This document shows, piece after piece, positions 15,916 to 24,335 of a stretch of DNA of 43,537 nucleotides. The notes beneath the pieces are model-generated. The model saw nothing but the letters and a program-made list of their open reading frames with translations. It searched no databases and had not been told where the DNA came from. How positions within the stretch are numbered: the first letter of the stretch is position 1; the number at the start of each line of letters is the position of its first letter. The DNA lies in NCBI GenBank assembly GCA_009692465.1, contig SHZD01000024.1, forward strand, positions 1-43,537, written 5' to 3'. The stretch is from Myxococcales bacterium (GTDB taxonomy: Bacteria; Myxococcota_A; UBA9042). The translations under genes were made by a program, and so were the position numbers.

Positions 15916-18051
15916 ATGATCGCTCGGTTGATTTGCAAACCTTCGATAACTGTTTGTATTGTCACGCGAATTGTGTTGGCTACCACGGCGATTTTCGCCA
16001 TCGCCTGCGAATCGGTTGACCAAAAAGTCGCCGGCACGCCCACCAAGACGATCACAGTTGCGGCGCAATGCAAGGACGGCCCCGATTGCGGCGCTCCAGG
16101 CAACTCCTGCTATGTGGCCGTGTGCACCAGCGGTCAATGTGCAGCCAAACTCGCGGTCGATGGCACGCCCTGCGACGACGGAGATATCTGTAACGGCGCG
16201 GACAAGTGCGCTGCCGGTACCTGCGTGGCGGGTGAAACGGCCCTAGTCTGTGACGACAAGGACACCTGCACGGTTGACAGCTGCAGCAGCAAAGTCGGCT
16301 GCGTGTTCAATGAATTCGGCAGCAAATGCGAAGACAACGAGCCGTGCACCGACGATACTTGCGTCAAGAATGCCTGCAAGAACGTCAAAAACGACACCAA
16401 TGGCTGCGATGACGGCGACGACTGCACAGTGGGCGACAAGTGCACAGCGGGCAAGTGCAAAGCCGGTACGGGCAAAGTTTGCGACGACAACAACCTTTGC
16501 ACCACCGACTCGTGTGATGGCGAATTGGGCTGTATCGGCAAGAACAACACCGCGCTGTGCACCGACAACAACGCTTGCACCAAGGGTGACGAATGCTTGG
16601 ATGGCGAGTGCCGCGTCGGCAAATCCGCCGTAGCCTGCGACGATGGCAATGCCTGCACTGACGACAGTTGTGACAAGGTCAAGGGCTGCGTCAATGGGGC
16701 GCAAGCTGGAGGCAAGCCGTGCAGCGATGGCGACGCCTGCACCGACACCGACACCTGCAAGAGTGGAAAATGTGTGGCCGGCTCGCCGTTAGCCTGCAAT
16801 GACAGTGACTTGTGCACCGATGATGCTTGCAACAAGACCAAGGGCTGCACCCACTCCGCCAACACGGTCAAGTGCGAAGACGGCGACGTCTGCAGCGAAG
16901 GCGATGCCTGTGCCACCGGCAAATGTGTCGCCGGCAAGGCTAAAAACTGCGATGACGCCAACGTCTGTAGCGTCGATAGCTGCGATCCGAAAATGGGCTG
17001 CCAGCTGGCGGCCTCGGCTTCGCCTTGTGATGACCTCAATCCCTGCTCGGTGGGCGACGGCTGCAAAGACAAGGCCTGCGTTGCCGGTGGTGGCAAGCCC
17101 GACTGCGACGACAAGAATCCGTGCACCGACGACGCCTGCGACCCCAAAAGTGGTTGCACGCACACGAATAACACCGCTGGTTGCGACGACAAGGACGCCA
17201 AAACCTCTGGCGACGTTTGCGCCCTTGGCCTGTGTGCCGGCAAGCTGGCCAGCGACCCTACCCCGACCTGTGCAGCCTATTGTCAGGCGGTCAATTTGGC
17301 TTGCGGCACAACCGGTACCAACGCCCAGTACGCAACAATTGGCGAATGCACCAGTTGGTGCGAAGACTTGGCGATGTTTGCTCCGGGCAAGGCTGCCGAC
17401 AAAGCCGGAAACACCATCGGCTGTCGCACCTACCACGCCACGGTGGCTAAAGTGGATCCCGTCGCCGCCGCTGCCCACTGCCCGCACGCCGGCAAAACGG
17501 GCGGCAACGTCTGCGGCACTTGGTGCGAGAATTACTGTGCTGTCGCGTTGATGAACTGCAACGCCGCGCTTTCGTACAAGAACATGGGCGACTGCATGTC
17601 GACCTGCAACAAGGCACCAGTCAACAGCACCGTTGCCGATAGCAGCGGTTACAGCGTCCAGTGCATGATCGTTCAAGGCGGGTTGAGCTTTAACGACCCG
17701 ACTCTGTGTATGAGCTTGTCGGTCACCGATGGCGGCGTAGGCAAGTGCAAGGCCCCGCCCCAGCCGAAGACAGAAAAAGTGGGAACGAGCAATTTTGCTT
17801 TCGTTCCCGCGAACTTGCAGATCGGCGTCGGTGATTCCGTTGAGTTCAAACTCGAGGGCTTTCACAATGCCCTCGAAGTCGATCAAGCGACGTGGAATGC
17901 CGATGGCGTCTCGGCCAAAACTGGTGGCTTTCTTGTCGAATTTGGCGGCGCGGCCAAAGTGGTCAAGTTCAGCGCGGCGGGCACCTACTACTACGTATGC
18001 GAACCGCACGTCGCCAGCAGCAAGATGAAGGGTAAAGTCACGGTCAAGTAG
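15916..18051 (+). CDS. Cysteine-repeat lipoprotein with C-terminal cupredoxin domain
   Basis: Predicted surface lipoprotein, 711 aa. The start is the ATG at 15916 with GGGAG 7-8 nt upstream; the signal peptide ends AIAC (about residue 31). Residues about 55-445 are roughly ten tandem cysteine-rich units of the CDDGNACTDDSCD...GC type, common in myxobacterial surface proteins and resembling Dickkopf/EGF-like modules. A second cysteine-rich part follows in two copies (CAAYCQAVNLACG with GCRTYHATVA and HCPHAGKTGGNVCG). The last 95 residues are plastocyanin-like: FHNALEV supplies one His, and YYYVCEPHVASSKM gives the Cys, His and Met of a type 1 copper site. It may bind copper and transfer electrons at the surface; this is inference. 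The stop is followed at once by a type D repeat. Confidence 0.87.
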   Translation: MIARLICKPSITVCIVTRIVLATTAIFAIACESVDQKVAGTPTKTITVAAQCKDGPDCGAPGNSCYVAVCTSGQCAAKLAVDGTPCDDGDICNGADKCAAGTCVAGETALVCDDKDTCTVDSCSSKVGCVFNEFGSKCEDNEPCTDDTCVKNACKNVKNDTNGCDDGDDCTVGDKCTAGKCKAGTGKVCDDNNLCTTDSCDGELGCIGKNNTALCTDNNACTKGDECLDGECRVGKSAVACDDGNACTDDSCDKVKGCVNGAQAGGKPCSDGDACTDTDTCKSGKCVAGSPLACNDSDLCTDDACNKTKGCTHSANTVKCEDGDVCSEGDACATGKCVAGKAKNCDDANVCSVDSCDPKMGCQLAASASPCDDLNPCSVGDGCKDKACVAGGGKPDCDDKNPCTDDACDPKSGCTHTNNTAGCDDKDAKTSGDVCALGLCAGKLASDPTPTCAAYCQAVNLACGTTGTNAQYATIGECTSWCEDLAMFAPGKAADKAGNTIGCRTYHATVAKVDPVAAAAHCPHAGKTGGNVCGTWCENYCAVALMNCNAALSYKNMGDCMSTCNKAPVNSTVADSSGYSVQCMIVQGGLSFNDPTLCMSLSVTDGGVGKCKAPPQPKTEKVGTSNFAFVPANLQIGVGDSVEFKLEGFHNALEVDQATWNADGVSAKTGGFLVEFGGAAKVVKFSAAGTYYYVCEPHVASSKMKGKVTVK

Positions 18052-18193
18052 CTATACGCGATCGCCGAAGTCCGGCATCAAATGCCGGACCGCCGATCTC
18101 GTGCTTGCTCAGTGGGTCGCCAAGCTCGCGTCTGCTGCGCAGCCGACTCGCGGCTCCGGTAGGTTGATCTCGAATTTGGGTGACCATGTATAG
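18052..18193 (+). repeat. Type D palindromic element, copy 1
   Basis: It starts at CTATAC one base after the stop of the cupredoxin gene and ends at GTATAG. It contains a hairpin, GTCCGGCAT with ATGCCGGAC, at about 18070-18090, and the shared core (GTGGGTCGCCAAGCTCGCG, then GCCGACTCGCGGCTCC). A second copy lies in the opposite orientation at 28160-28304. Confidence 0.8.
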
Positions 18194-18300
18194 AATTGTG
18201 GAGCGCAGCGCGACGGCGCCGCTCAAATTCGCCGACCGCTATTGCCGCCTCGATGGCCTAACGGCGTGCAACTGACCCTGACTGGGCAGACTTCGCCGTA

Positions 18301-18444
18301 GCCGACCCCAAGATCGCCGACCCCAAGATCGCCGACCCCAAGATCGCCGACCCCAAGATCGCCGACCCCAAGATCGCCGACCCCAAGATCGCCGACCTCA
18401 GAATCACCGACTCCAAACCAGCCGACTTCAAACCAGCCGACTCG
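18301..18444. repeat. 15-bp tandem array, about 6 perfect and 3-4 degenerate units
   Basis: The unit GCCGACCCCAAGATC is repeated perfectly from 18301 to 18390, then decays through GCCGACCTCAGAATC and similar variants. It lies in the convergent interval between the two cysteine-repeat genes. On the minus strand it would read as AILGS pentapeptides within a 112-codon frame. Confidence 0.9.
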
Positions 18445-18453
18445 ACATGTGCT

Positions 18454-18558
18454 TGTTTGGCGGTCGTCTGTTTGGCGGTCGTCTGTTTGGCGGTCGTCTG
18501 TTTGGCGGTCGTCTGTTTGGCGGTCGTCTGTATGGCGGTCGTCTGTATGGCCGTGGCC
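18454..18558. repeat. Second 15-bp tandem array, 7 units
   Basis: The unit TGTTTGGCGGTCGTC occurs five times, then twice with TGTATGG, the last degenerate. It directly follows the other 15-bp array with an unrelated unit but the same period. On the minus strand both share one open frame (TTAKQ pentapeptides here). Confidence 0.9.
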
Positions 18559-18607
18559 TGCGCCGGTGTGCCTTCCTTGACCAACCCAAGCAGCACCTTA
18601 GGGCGGG

Positions 18608-18748
18608 TAAGGAACTGTCCTCAACTAACTCGATCGATCTGGGCACCACAGGAGCGGCGAGTCGGCCTTTGGGGACGCGAGCTTAGCGACCAACAAAGCA
18701 AGCAAACAGAACCAGTCCCACAATGACTCATTCTGGGACAGTTCCGAA
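18608..18748 (+). mobile_element. Type B element, copy 1
   Basis: A 141-bp element starting TAAGGAACTGTCC and ending GGGACAGTTCC. Its inverted termini match those of the copies at 24105 and 40611. Internally it carries the shared core in reverse orientation (GGAGCGGCGAGTCGGCC, then GCGAGCTTAGCGACC). No protein is encoded. Confidence 0.85.
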
Positions 18749-18835
18749 GAGCAACTCGATCAACTTGCGCGAAGACCGGAGCGACGAGTCGGCTGTAACG
18801 ACGCCAGCCTGCGACCTACCCAGCAAGTAAACGGG
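18749..18835 (+). repeat. Degenerate copy of the shared repeat core
   Basis: GGAGCGACGAGTCGGC followed by GCGACCTACCCAGCAAGTAAAC matches, with substitutions, the interior of the adjacent type B element. It appears to be an older decayed copy lying directly beside a better-preserved one. Confidence 0.5.
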
Positions 18836-18840
18836 CACGG

Positions 18841-18863
18841 TAAATGAATGATTTATTCATTTA
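18841..18863. repeat. AT-rich perfect palindrome
   Basis: TAAATGAAT, a 5-nt centre GATTT, then ATTCATTTA: 9-bp perfect arms. It is strikingly AT-rich for this region. It lies 7 bp left of the MITE at 18871 and could be an operator, a hairpin or part of an older insertion. Confidence 0.6.
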
Positions 18864-18870
18864 CGAGCCC

Positions 18871-19050
18871 TTAGAGGGCGTATTCAAAAAACGCCTACTG
18901 CGGTTCAGGATGCATCCCGGCATGCTGCGTTGGCGATGGTCTTGCTCCCTGCAACGCACTGGGAGTGCGTTTCGGTCGTCAGGCAACCGCCGCCTTGCCT
19001 TCCGGGCGCCTCCTGAGCCTCGCAACGGCATATTTGAATACACCCTCTTA
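18871..19050. mobile_element. 180-bp MITE with 18-bp terminal inverted repeats
   Basis: The left end TTAGAGGGCGTATTCAAA and right end TTTGAATACACCCTCTTA are inverted repeats with one mismatch. If the target duplication is TTA, the repeats are GAGGGYGTATTCAAA. The interior has no transposase. The right TTA is the reverse complement of the TAA stop of the adjacent minus-strand gene, so the insertion abuts that stop codon. Confidence 0.8.
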
Positions 19051-22000
19051 CTTTACGGACGCCGCACAGCGAAACCCGACGCCTGGATCGTTGTTGCTAG
19101 CGTTGACCCAACTGCGCACGGAGGCGCGCAATTCGAGCGGGCCCTCTTTGAAGCTGCCGCCGCGAATCACGCGTCCTGACCCACCCTGGGAATTAGCCGG
19201 ATTGGTCTTGGGTTCGCCGTTGGCGGTGCCAGCCAGCGTAATGTACCAGTTGCTGATGTACACGTCCGAGGTCCACTCCCAGACATTGCCGGCTAAATCG
19301 CGGTGCAGGGATGGACCGGCCGCGCCGCCGCCTACTTTCCACGGAAAATTCGAACCGCAGCCCAAGCCAGTGCCGGCATTGTAGCTGGCAACGGAGCAAC
19401 TGGGTGCCGCGTTACCCCAAGCGTAGGGTGGCGTTGACGTAAAGCAGGTCGACTCCTTGCCAGTTTGGCACGGGCCACGCGCGGCGTATTCCAATTCATG
19501 CTCGGTAGGCAACCGCTTGTTGTCCCAATTGCAGAAATCCACGGCCTGCTTCCAAGTGACGCAGTTGACCGGCATAAAGCCTGTATCCGAGTAGGCGTAG
19601 ACGCAATGAAATTGGTCCGTCGCAGGCGGCGTACACGCGCCGGCAGCCATGCATTTCTTGTACTTGTCGAGCCAGACCTCAAAATAATCCAACCAAAACG
19701 AGCTGAATTTGGCCAAGTGCTTCGGCTGGGCATTGGCGGTGCAACCGGAGTCCGTGTTGGGACTGCAGCCCACCGCGCCGGTGCCTGCGGCAACGGGCAA
19801 GATAAAGTACGACAACAACGTCGACACGCAGGAGTTCGTGCCATTGCAGGTGTAATACATGGTGTTGTCCAAACACACCGACCACTGCGGTTTGGCCACC
19901 AATTGGCAACCGCTGGTTTTGTCACAGCTATCTACCGTGCAATCATTGCTATCGTCGCAGTTGGTCTTGCCGGTCGCCGCGCATTTGCCGTTGGCGCAAG
20001 TGTCGCCCGCGGTGCAGGCATCGCCATCGGAACAGGCGCCTGTAGATTGCGGCGTATTGGAACAACCACTTATTTTTGAACACGAATCATTCGTGCAGGC
20101 ATTGTTGTCGTTGCATATCACCGCCGCGCCTTTGCATTGGCTGTTACTACAGCCATCGCCGGTGGTGCAGGCGTCGCCATCGCTACAGGCATTGGTATTA
20201 GCAGTGGGTTTGCAGCCAACGGAAGTCGAGCAAACGTCGGTGGTGCAGGGGTTGCCGTCATTGCAGTCGATCAACTTGTTGGCGCACACATTGCCGCTAC
20301 AGGTGTCCACGGTGCAAGCGTTACCGTCCGAACAGGTCTTGCCCGAGCCCTCGCATACGCTGTTCTTGCAGACGTCATTGACCGTGCAGCCGTTGCCGTC
20401 GTCGCAGTCGAGACCGTTCAGTAGTTTGGTCACGCACACACCGTTGACCGGGTCACATTGCTCCGCTGTGCACGGGTTGCCGTCGTCGCACTGCACCACC
20501 TGGCCACCCTTGCATTGGCCAGACTTGCACTTTTCACCCACCGTGCAGTTGAGACCGTCGTCGCACGCTGGATCGTTGGGTTCAGGCACGTGGCTGCACC
20601 CCACCGGCGAATAGCAAGTGTCTTTGGTGCAAGGGTTGATATCGTTGCATTTTTGCTCCTCTTCGCCGACACACACGCCTTTGATGCAGATGTCGTCAAA
20701 AGTGCAGTAATCGCCGTCGTTGCACGGCTTCTGGTTCAACTTGAGGTGCACGCAGCCGATGCCGGCGTCGCAACTGTCGACCGTGCACTGAATGCCATCG
20801 TTGCATGTCACGCCTTTCAGCCCGCTGCAGTTGCCTTGGGTACTACAGGCGTCCACGCTGGTACAGACATTGTTGTCGTCACACGGCGATCCGCCAAGGA
20901 CCGAGAATTCGCAGCCCGCCTTGATCTGGTCGCTGATGCACTTGTCTGACGTGCAAGAGTTACCGTCGTCACAGCCGAGCGGTGTCCCGTTGGTACACAG
21001 GCCTTTTTCGCAGACCTCACCGACCGTGCACAGGTTGTCGTCATCGCACTTTTCCGTGCTATCCAGGTGGGTGCAGCCGGTTTTGCCATCGCAACTGTCA
21101 ATGGTGCACGGATTGGCGTCGTTGCACTTGTCGACCAACTGGCTCTCGCACTTGCCTGCCGCGCTGCACGCGTCTTGCAGGGTGCAGGCGTTGCCATCCG
21201 CACACGGCAAGCCCGTGATGATCGTGTTGATGCAGCCCGTTGACGGCACGCAACTGTCGATGGTGCAGGTATTCTTGTCGTCGCAGAATTTGACGGCGCC
21301 AGGAGAGCAGTTGCCATTGGAGCATTTGTCGCCGTCTGTGCAGGCATTTTGATCGTTGCAACCCGTGCCCACAGCCGGGACGGAACTGCAGCCTTTGGCC
21401 TTGTCGCAGCCGTCGTCAGTGCATGGATTGGCGTCGTCGCAAATCAGGATCGCGCCCTTGCACGCACCTTCTTTGCACTCATCGGCGGTCGTGCACGGAT
21501 TGCCGTCCGTGCAACTCATCCCGTTGGCAACTGGCGAATGCAGGCACCCTTTCGTCGGCGCGCAGGTGTCCAGCGTACAAGGCATTTGATCGTCGCAATT
21601 GATTAGTTCTCCTAAGCATTTGCCGTCTAAGCACCCATCGCCGCCGGTGCACAAGCTGCCGTCGTCGCACTCCGACTTGAGGTCTTCGTGGCTGCATCCC
21701 GTCGTCGGGCTGCATTTGTCGGTAGTGCAGACGTTTTCGTCACCGCACAACGTGGCATTGGCGGCCAACACGCAGCCGGTTGCCGGATTGCACGAATCGA
21801 TGGTGCAGCCGATGCCGTCGTCGCAGTTGACCGCCTTGCCAACGCAATCGCCGCCGGTGCACACGTCGCCTTTGGTGCAGTGGTCGCTGTCGTCGCAGCT
21901 GACGGTGTTGGCGGCGTGAACGCAGCCTTTGGCGCTATCGCACGAATCCGCGGAGCAAACGTTGTCGTCATCACAACTTATCTGGTCCGAAATGCAGTTG

Positions 22001-22677
22001 CCGTTGCCGCAAATATCGCCAGAGGTACAGGCATCCTTGTCGTTGCAAGGGGCGCCATTTGCCATCTGTATCGTGCACTTGCCGGCGTCACAGCCGTTGT
22101 TGGTGCACGGGTTGAGGTCGTCGCACAGCTTGGGACTGCCCGCAGCGCAGCCGCCACCTTTGCAGCGATCCGATTCGGTGCAGCCGTTGCCGTCATCGCA
22201 CTCGCTGGTATTGGCGACATAGGCGCAGCCTTTTTGCGCGTCGCAGGTGTCGTTGGTGCAAGGATTCTTGTCGTTGCAGTCCAGTGCCGTGCCTGCTGCG
22301 CACCCGCCAGCCTTGCAAGTGTCGCCGGTCGTACACACATTGCCGTCGCTGCAAGTGCCGCTGCCGTCGGGCGCGTGCTGGCAGCCGCTGGTCGGCACGC
22401 ACGTATCCGCGGTGCACGGATTGCCATCATTGCAACCCGCCAATTCGCACAAAATCGGCGGCTCGGGTTCAGCGGCACAGCCGAGCATTGTCGCCCAGGC
22501 CACAGCCAAGGCGACAAGGTGATAGCCGAAGTGATAACCAGCCACTATCCGAATTTGCGCGACAAATGTCCGAATTTGCGCGACAAATGTCCGAATTTGC
22601 GCGACAAATGTCCGAATTTGCGCGACAAATGTCCAAATTTGCGCGACAAAACCAACCAGATCGAAAAACCGATGCAT
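19048..22677 (-). CDS. Giant cysteine-repeat lipoprotein with C-terminal FGE/SUMF1-like domain
   Basis: Predicted 1209-residue surface lipoprotein. The ATG at 22675-22677 has a strong GGAGG 5 nt upstream, so the unusual N-terminus is probably real: five in-frame copies of FVAQIRT (21-bp repeats) precede the hydrophobic signal segment, which ends MLGC (about residue 66). Residues about 75-950 are some twenty cysteine-rich double units (CDDGNPCTADTC...GC type). The C-terminal 250 residues match the formylglycine-generating-enzyme/sulfatase-modifying fold: VNCVTWKQAVDFCNWDNKRLP, TEHELEYAARGP, DLAGNVWEWTSDV, GRVIRGGSF and GFRCA. In bacteria such domains are often binding modules rather than enzymes; no claim of activity. 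Stop at a MITE edge. Its convergent partner shares the repeat type. Confidence 0.88.
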   Translation of the reverse strand: MHRFFDLVGFVAQIWTFVAQIRTFVAQIRTFVAQIRTFVAQIRIVAGYHFGYHLVALAVAWATMLGCAAEPEPPILCELAGCNDGNPCTADTCVPTSGCQHAPDGSGTCSDGNVCTTGDTCKAGGCAAGTALDCNDKNPCTNDTCDAQKGCAYVANTSECDDGNGCTESDRCKGGGCAAGSPKLCDDLNPCTNNGCDAGKCTIQMANGAPCNDKDACTSGDICGNGNCISDQISCDDDNVCSADSCDSAKGCVHAANTVSCDDSDHCTKGDVCTGGDCVGKAVNCDDGIGCTIDSCNPATGCVLAANATLCGDENVCTTDKCSPTTGCSHEDLKSECDDGSLCTGGDGCLDGKCLGELINCDDQMPCTLDTCAPTKGCLHSPVANGMSCTDGNPCTTADECKEGACKGAILICDDANPCTDDGCDKAKGCSSVPAVGTGCNDQNACTDGDKCSNGNCSPGAVKFCDDKNTCTIDSCVPSTGCINTIITGLPCADGNACTLQDACSAAGKCESQLVDKCNDANPCTIDSCDGKTGCTHLDSTEKCDDDNLCTVGEVCEKGLCTNGTPLGCDDGNSCTSDKCISDQIKAGCEFSVLGGSPCDDNNVCTSVDACSTQGNCSGLKGVTCNDGIQCTVDSCDAGIGCVHLKLNQKPCNDGDYCTFDDICIKGVCVGEEEQKCNDINPCTKDTCYSPVGCSHVPEPNDPACDDGLNCTVGEKCKSGQCKGGQVVQCDDGNPCTAEQCDPVNGVCVTKLLNGLDCDDGNGCTVNDVCKNSVCEGSGKTCSDGNACTVDTCSGNVCANKLIDCNDGNPCTTDVCSTSVGCKPTANTNACSDGDACTTGDGCSNSQCKGAAVICNDNNACTNDSCSKISGCSNTPQSTGACSDGDACTAGDTCANGKCAATGKTNCDDSNDCTVDSCDKTSGCQLVAKPQWSVCLDNTMYYTCNGTNSCVSTLLSYFILPVAAGTGAVGCSPNTDSGCTANAQPKHLAKFSSFWLDYFEVWLDKYKKCMAAGACTPPATDQFHCVYAYSDTGFMPVNCVTWKQAVDFCNWDNKRLPTEHELEYAARGPCQTGKESTCFTSTPPYAWGNAAPSCSVASYNAGTGLGCGSNFPWKVGGGAAGPSLHRDLAGNVWEWTSDVYISNWYITLAGTANGEPKTNPANSQGGSGRVIRGGSFKEGPLELRASVRSWVNASNNDPGVGFRCAASVK
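22549..22653 (-). repeat. 21-bp in-frame tandem array in a signal-peptide region, 5 units
   Basis: The unit CCGAATTTGCGCGACAAATGT is repeated four times, with a fifth variant at the right. Read on the minus strand each unit encodes FVAQIRT. It lies between the well-supported ATG at 22677 and the hydrophobic core of the lipoprotein signal. Confidence 0.9.
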
Positions 22678-22976
22678 GACAGCCTCCAAACTCCTTCGTC
22701 ACTAGATCCCGGCCGATCTGGTGTGCAAAGGCAAGGTTGTGCATACGGTCGCTGGGGACGGTCCGTTGCGAGTAGCGGCCACGTTAGCAAAGCGAACAGG
22801 AGCAGGCAATCCCGAACTCCGCACTGGGGTCAGGGCACCCCGCCGATAGGCGCTACAGCGCAAAGAGGCTTGCTGACTGCGGTTAGCCTGCCTGCCGTTG
22901 ACACCGCTGCCTGCGACCCCTATACCGCCGCGCCCGTGCCCACGAACCGTTGGGCGTGCGAATTAGGGGAATCTCG
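22678..22976. other. 299-bp divergent intergenic region
   Basis: It separates the FGE-type lipoprotein (minus) from mrp (plus) and holds the two ribosome sites (GGAGG for the minus gene, AGGGGA for mrp). I could not pick convincing promoter boxes and saw no member of the repeat families. Confidence 0.45.
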
Positions 22977-24065
22977 ATGCTGAACCGCGATACGCTGATG
23001 CAGGCGCTCTCTGCAGTCCAAGAACCTGATTTGCAGCGCGATATTGTCAGCGCTCAACTGCTGCACAGCCTGCACCTCGAAGGCGAAACCGTGACAATGA
23101 CGCTAGTGCCGACGACGCCTGCCTCCCCGCATATCGCAGCAATGGTTGCGCAAATGCAGGCGATCGCCACCGCTCAGGGCGCGACGTCCGTGCAAGTCAG
23201 CGTGGAGCGGCCAGTACTTCTCGATGCCGCCGGCAAGCCCAAAATCGCTTGCATGATCGGGGTGGGAGCCGGCAAGGGTGGGGTCGGCAAATCGACAGTC
23301 GCGTCTAACCTTGCGGTTACATTGGCTAAGGCTGGCGCGCGTGTCGGGTTGCTCGATGCTGATATTTACGGACCGTCGGTGCCGATCCTGATGGGTCTGC
23401 GCGGAGCCAAACCTGCTGTCAACGCTGCTCGCCAAATTGTGCCGGCTGTGGCCCACGGCGTGAAAACCACGTCGATTGGCTTTATGGTTCAAGAGGATAT
23501 GGCGGTGGCGTGGCGCGGGCCGATGATTGGCAAAGCCGTGACCCAGTTGTTGCAAGACGTCGAGTGGGGCGAACTGGATTATCTAATCGTCGATCTGCCC
23601 CCCGGCACTGGTGACGTCGTCCTGAGTTTGTGTCAGGCGGCGGCCTTGGATGGCGCGATCGTGGTGTCGACGCCGCAAGACGTGGCGTTTGCCGATGTGC
23701 TGCGCGCTGTGCGCATGTTTTCCATGCTTAAGGTCGAAGTGGTCGGCTTAGTCGAAAATATGTCACACTTCCTGTGTCCCGACAACGGCAAGACCTATGA
23801 GATCTTTGGCCCTTCCAATAGTCCTCGCCACTGTGCGGCCCACGATCTGCAGTTCTTGGCCAGCTTGCCGATTGAGTTGCAGGTGTCGCCATCAGCGGAC
23901 GCTGGGCTGCCGATTGTCGTCGCCGACCCCCAGTCGGACCTTTCGCACCGCTACCGCGCGTTGGCCAGCGATCTGGCCTCGCGGATGGTGCGGTCGCAGG
24001 CCGCCGCCAAGAGGCAAGCCGAAGTCGGTAAAGGATTTTTTACCGTTCACGAACACACGCCTTAG
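22977..24065 (+). CDS. mrp: Mrp/ApbC-type Fe-S cluster carrier ATPase
   Basis: P-loop ATPase that carries and delivers Fe-S clusters to apoproteins. The N-terminal DUF59/MIP18-like domain occupies about residues 3-75. A deviant Walker A, GAGKGGVGKST (about 97-107), is followed by LLDADIYGPSVPILMG and YLIVDLPPGTGDVVL. The cluster-binding region near residue 267 reads FLCPDNGK: the first Cys of the usual CxxC is present but the second position is Asn, a variation seen in part of the family. The ATG at 22977 has AGGGGA about 7 nt upstream and is preferred to a start 9 codons earlier. The TAG stop (24063-24065) begins a degenerate type C repeat. Confidence 0.93.
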   Translation: MLNRDTLMQALSAVQEPDLQRDIVSAQLLHSLHLEGETVTMTLVPTTPASPHIAAMVAQMQAIATAQGATSVQVSVERPVLLDAAGKPKIACMIGVGAGKGGVGKSTVASNLAVTLAKAGARVGLLDADIYGPSVPILMGLRGAKPAVNAARQIVPAVAHGVKTTSIGFMVQEDMAVAWRGPMIGKAVTQLLQDVEWGELDYLIVDLPPGTGDVVLSLCQAAALDGAIVVSTPQDVAFADVLRAVRMFSMLKVEVVGLVENMSHFLCPDNGKTYEIFGPSNSPRHCAAHDLQFLASLPIELQVSPSADAGLPIVVADPQSDLSHRYRALASDLASRMVRSQAAAKRQAEVGKGFFTVHEHTP

Positions 24066-24104
24066 AGCCAAGCAAATTGGATTTGGTCGGCGCCTCGTTG
24101 CTGG
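24063..24104 (+). repeat. Partial type C repeat at the mrp stop codon
   Basis: TAGAGCCAAGCAAATTGGATTTGG carries the type C hairpin in decayed form (CCAAGCAAA with TTTGGTCGG). The TAG is the mrp stop, in the sequence CTTAG. It is truncated by the type B element that begins at 24105. Confidence 0.6.
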
Positions 24105-24245
24105 TTAGGAGGTTTCCTTAAATAACTCGATCGACTCGGGCAACACTGGAGCGGCGAGTCGGCCTTTGAGGCCGCGAGCTTAGCGACCCACAAAGCAAGC
24201 AAACGGAACCAGTCTCAGAATGACTTATTCTGGGACAGTTCCTTA
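24105..24245 (+). mobile_element. Type B element, copy 2
   Basis: 141 bp, ending GGGACAGTTCCTTA; the left end has drifted (TTAGGAGGTTTCC). The interior core GGAGCGGCGAGTCGGCC, then GCGAGCTTAGCGACCCAC, is well preserved. It lies in the convergent interval between mrp and the penicillin-binding protein gene. Confidence 0.83.
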
Positions 24246-24335
24246 CTCAGGTCGCGAACGATTCCTGAGCGCTTCACCGCTCCATTTTGCGCCAAAAACC
24301 ACAGGTTCGGATTTCTTTCGTCGCAGCTCCTGCGG

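Noticed and set aside
16134..18009. Long minus-strand frames inside the cupredoxin lipoprotein
   Set aside because: The regular cysteine-repeat codons leave antisense frames open; the plus frame has the signal peptide, repeats and copper site.
18301..18558. CRISPR-like periodic repeats
   Set aside because: The units are directly adjacent 15-bp copies without spacers; no cas gene is present.
18844..19179. Small plus-strand gene over the MITE
   Set aside because: It spans a repeat end and the antisense of the FGE domain, with no ribosome site.
19859..22983. Long plus-strand frames opposite the FGE lipoprotein
   Set aside because: Same antisense effect of repetitive codons; no domain or start signal supports them.
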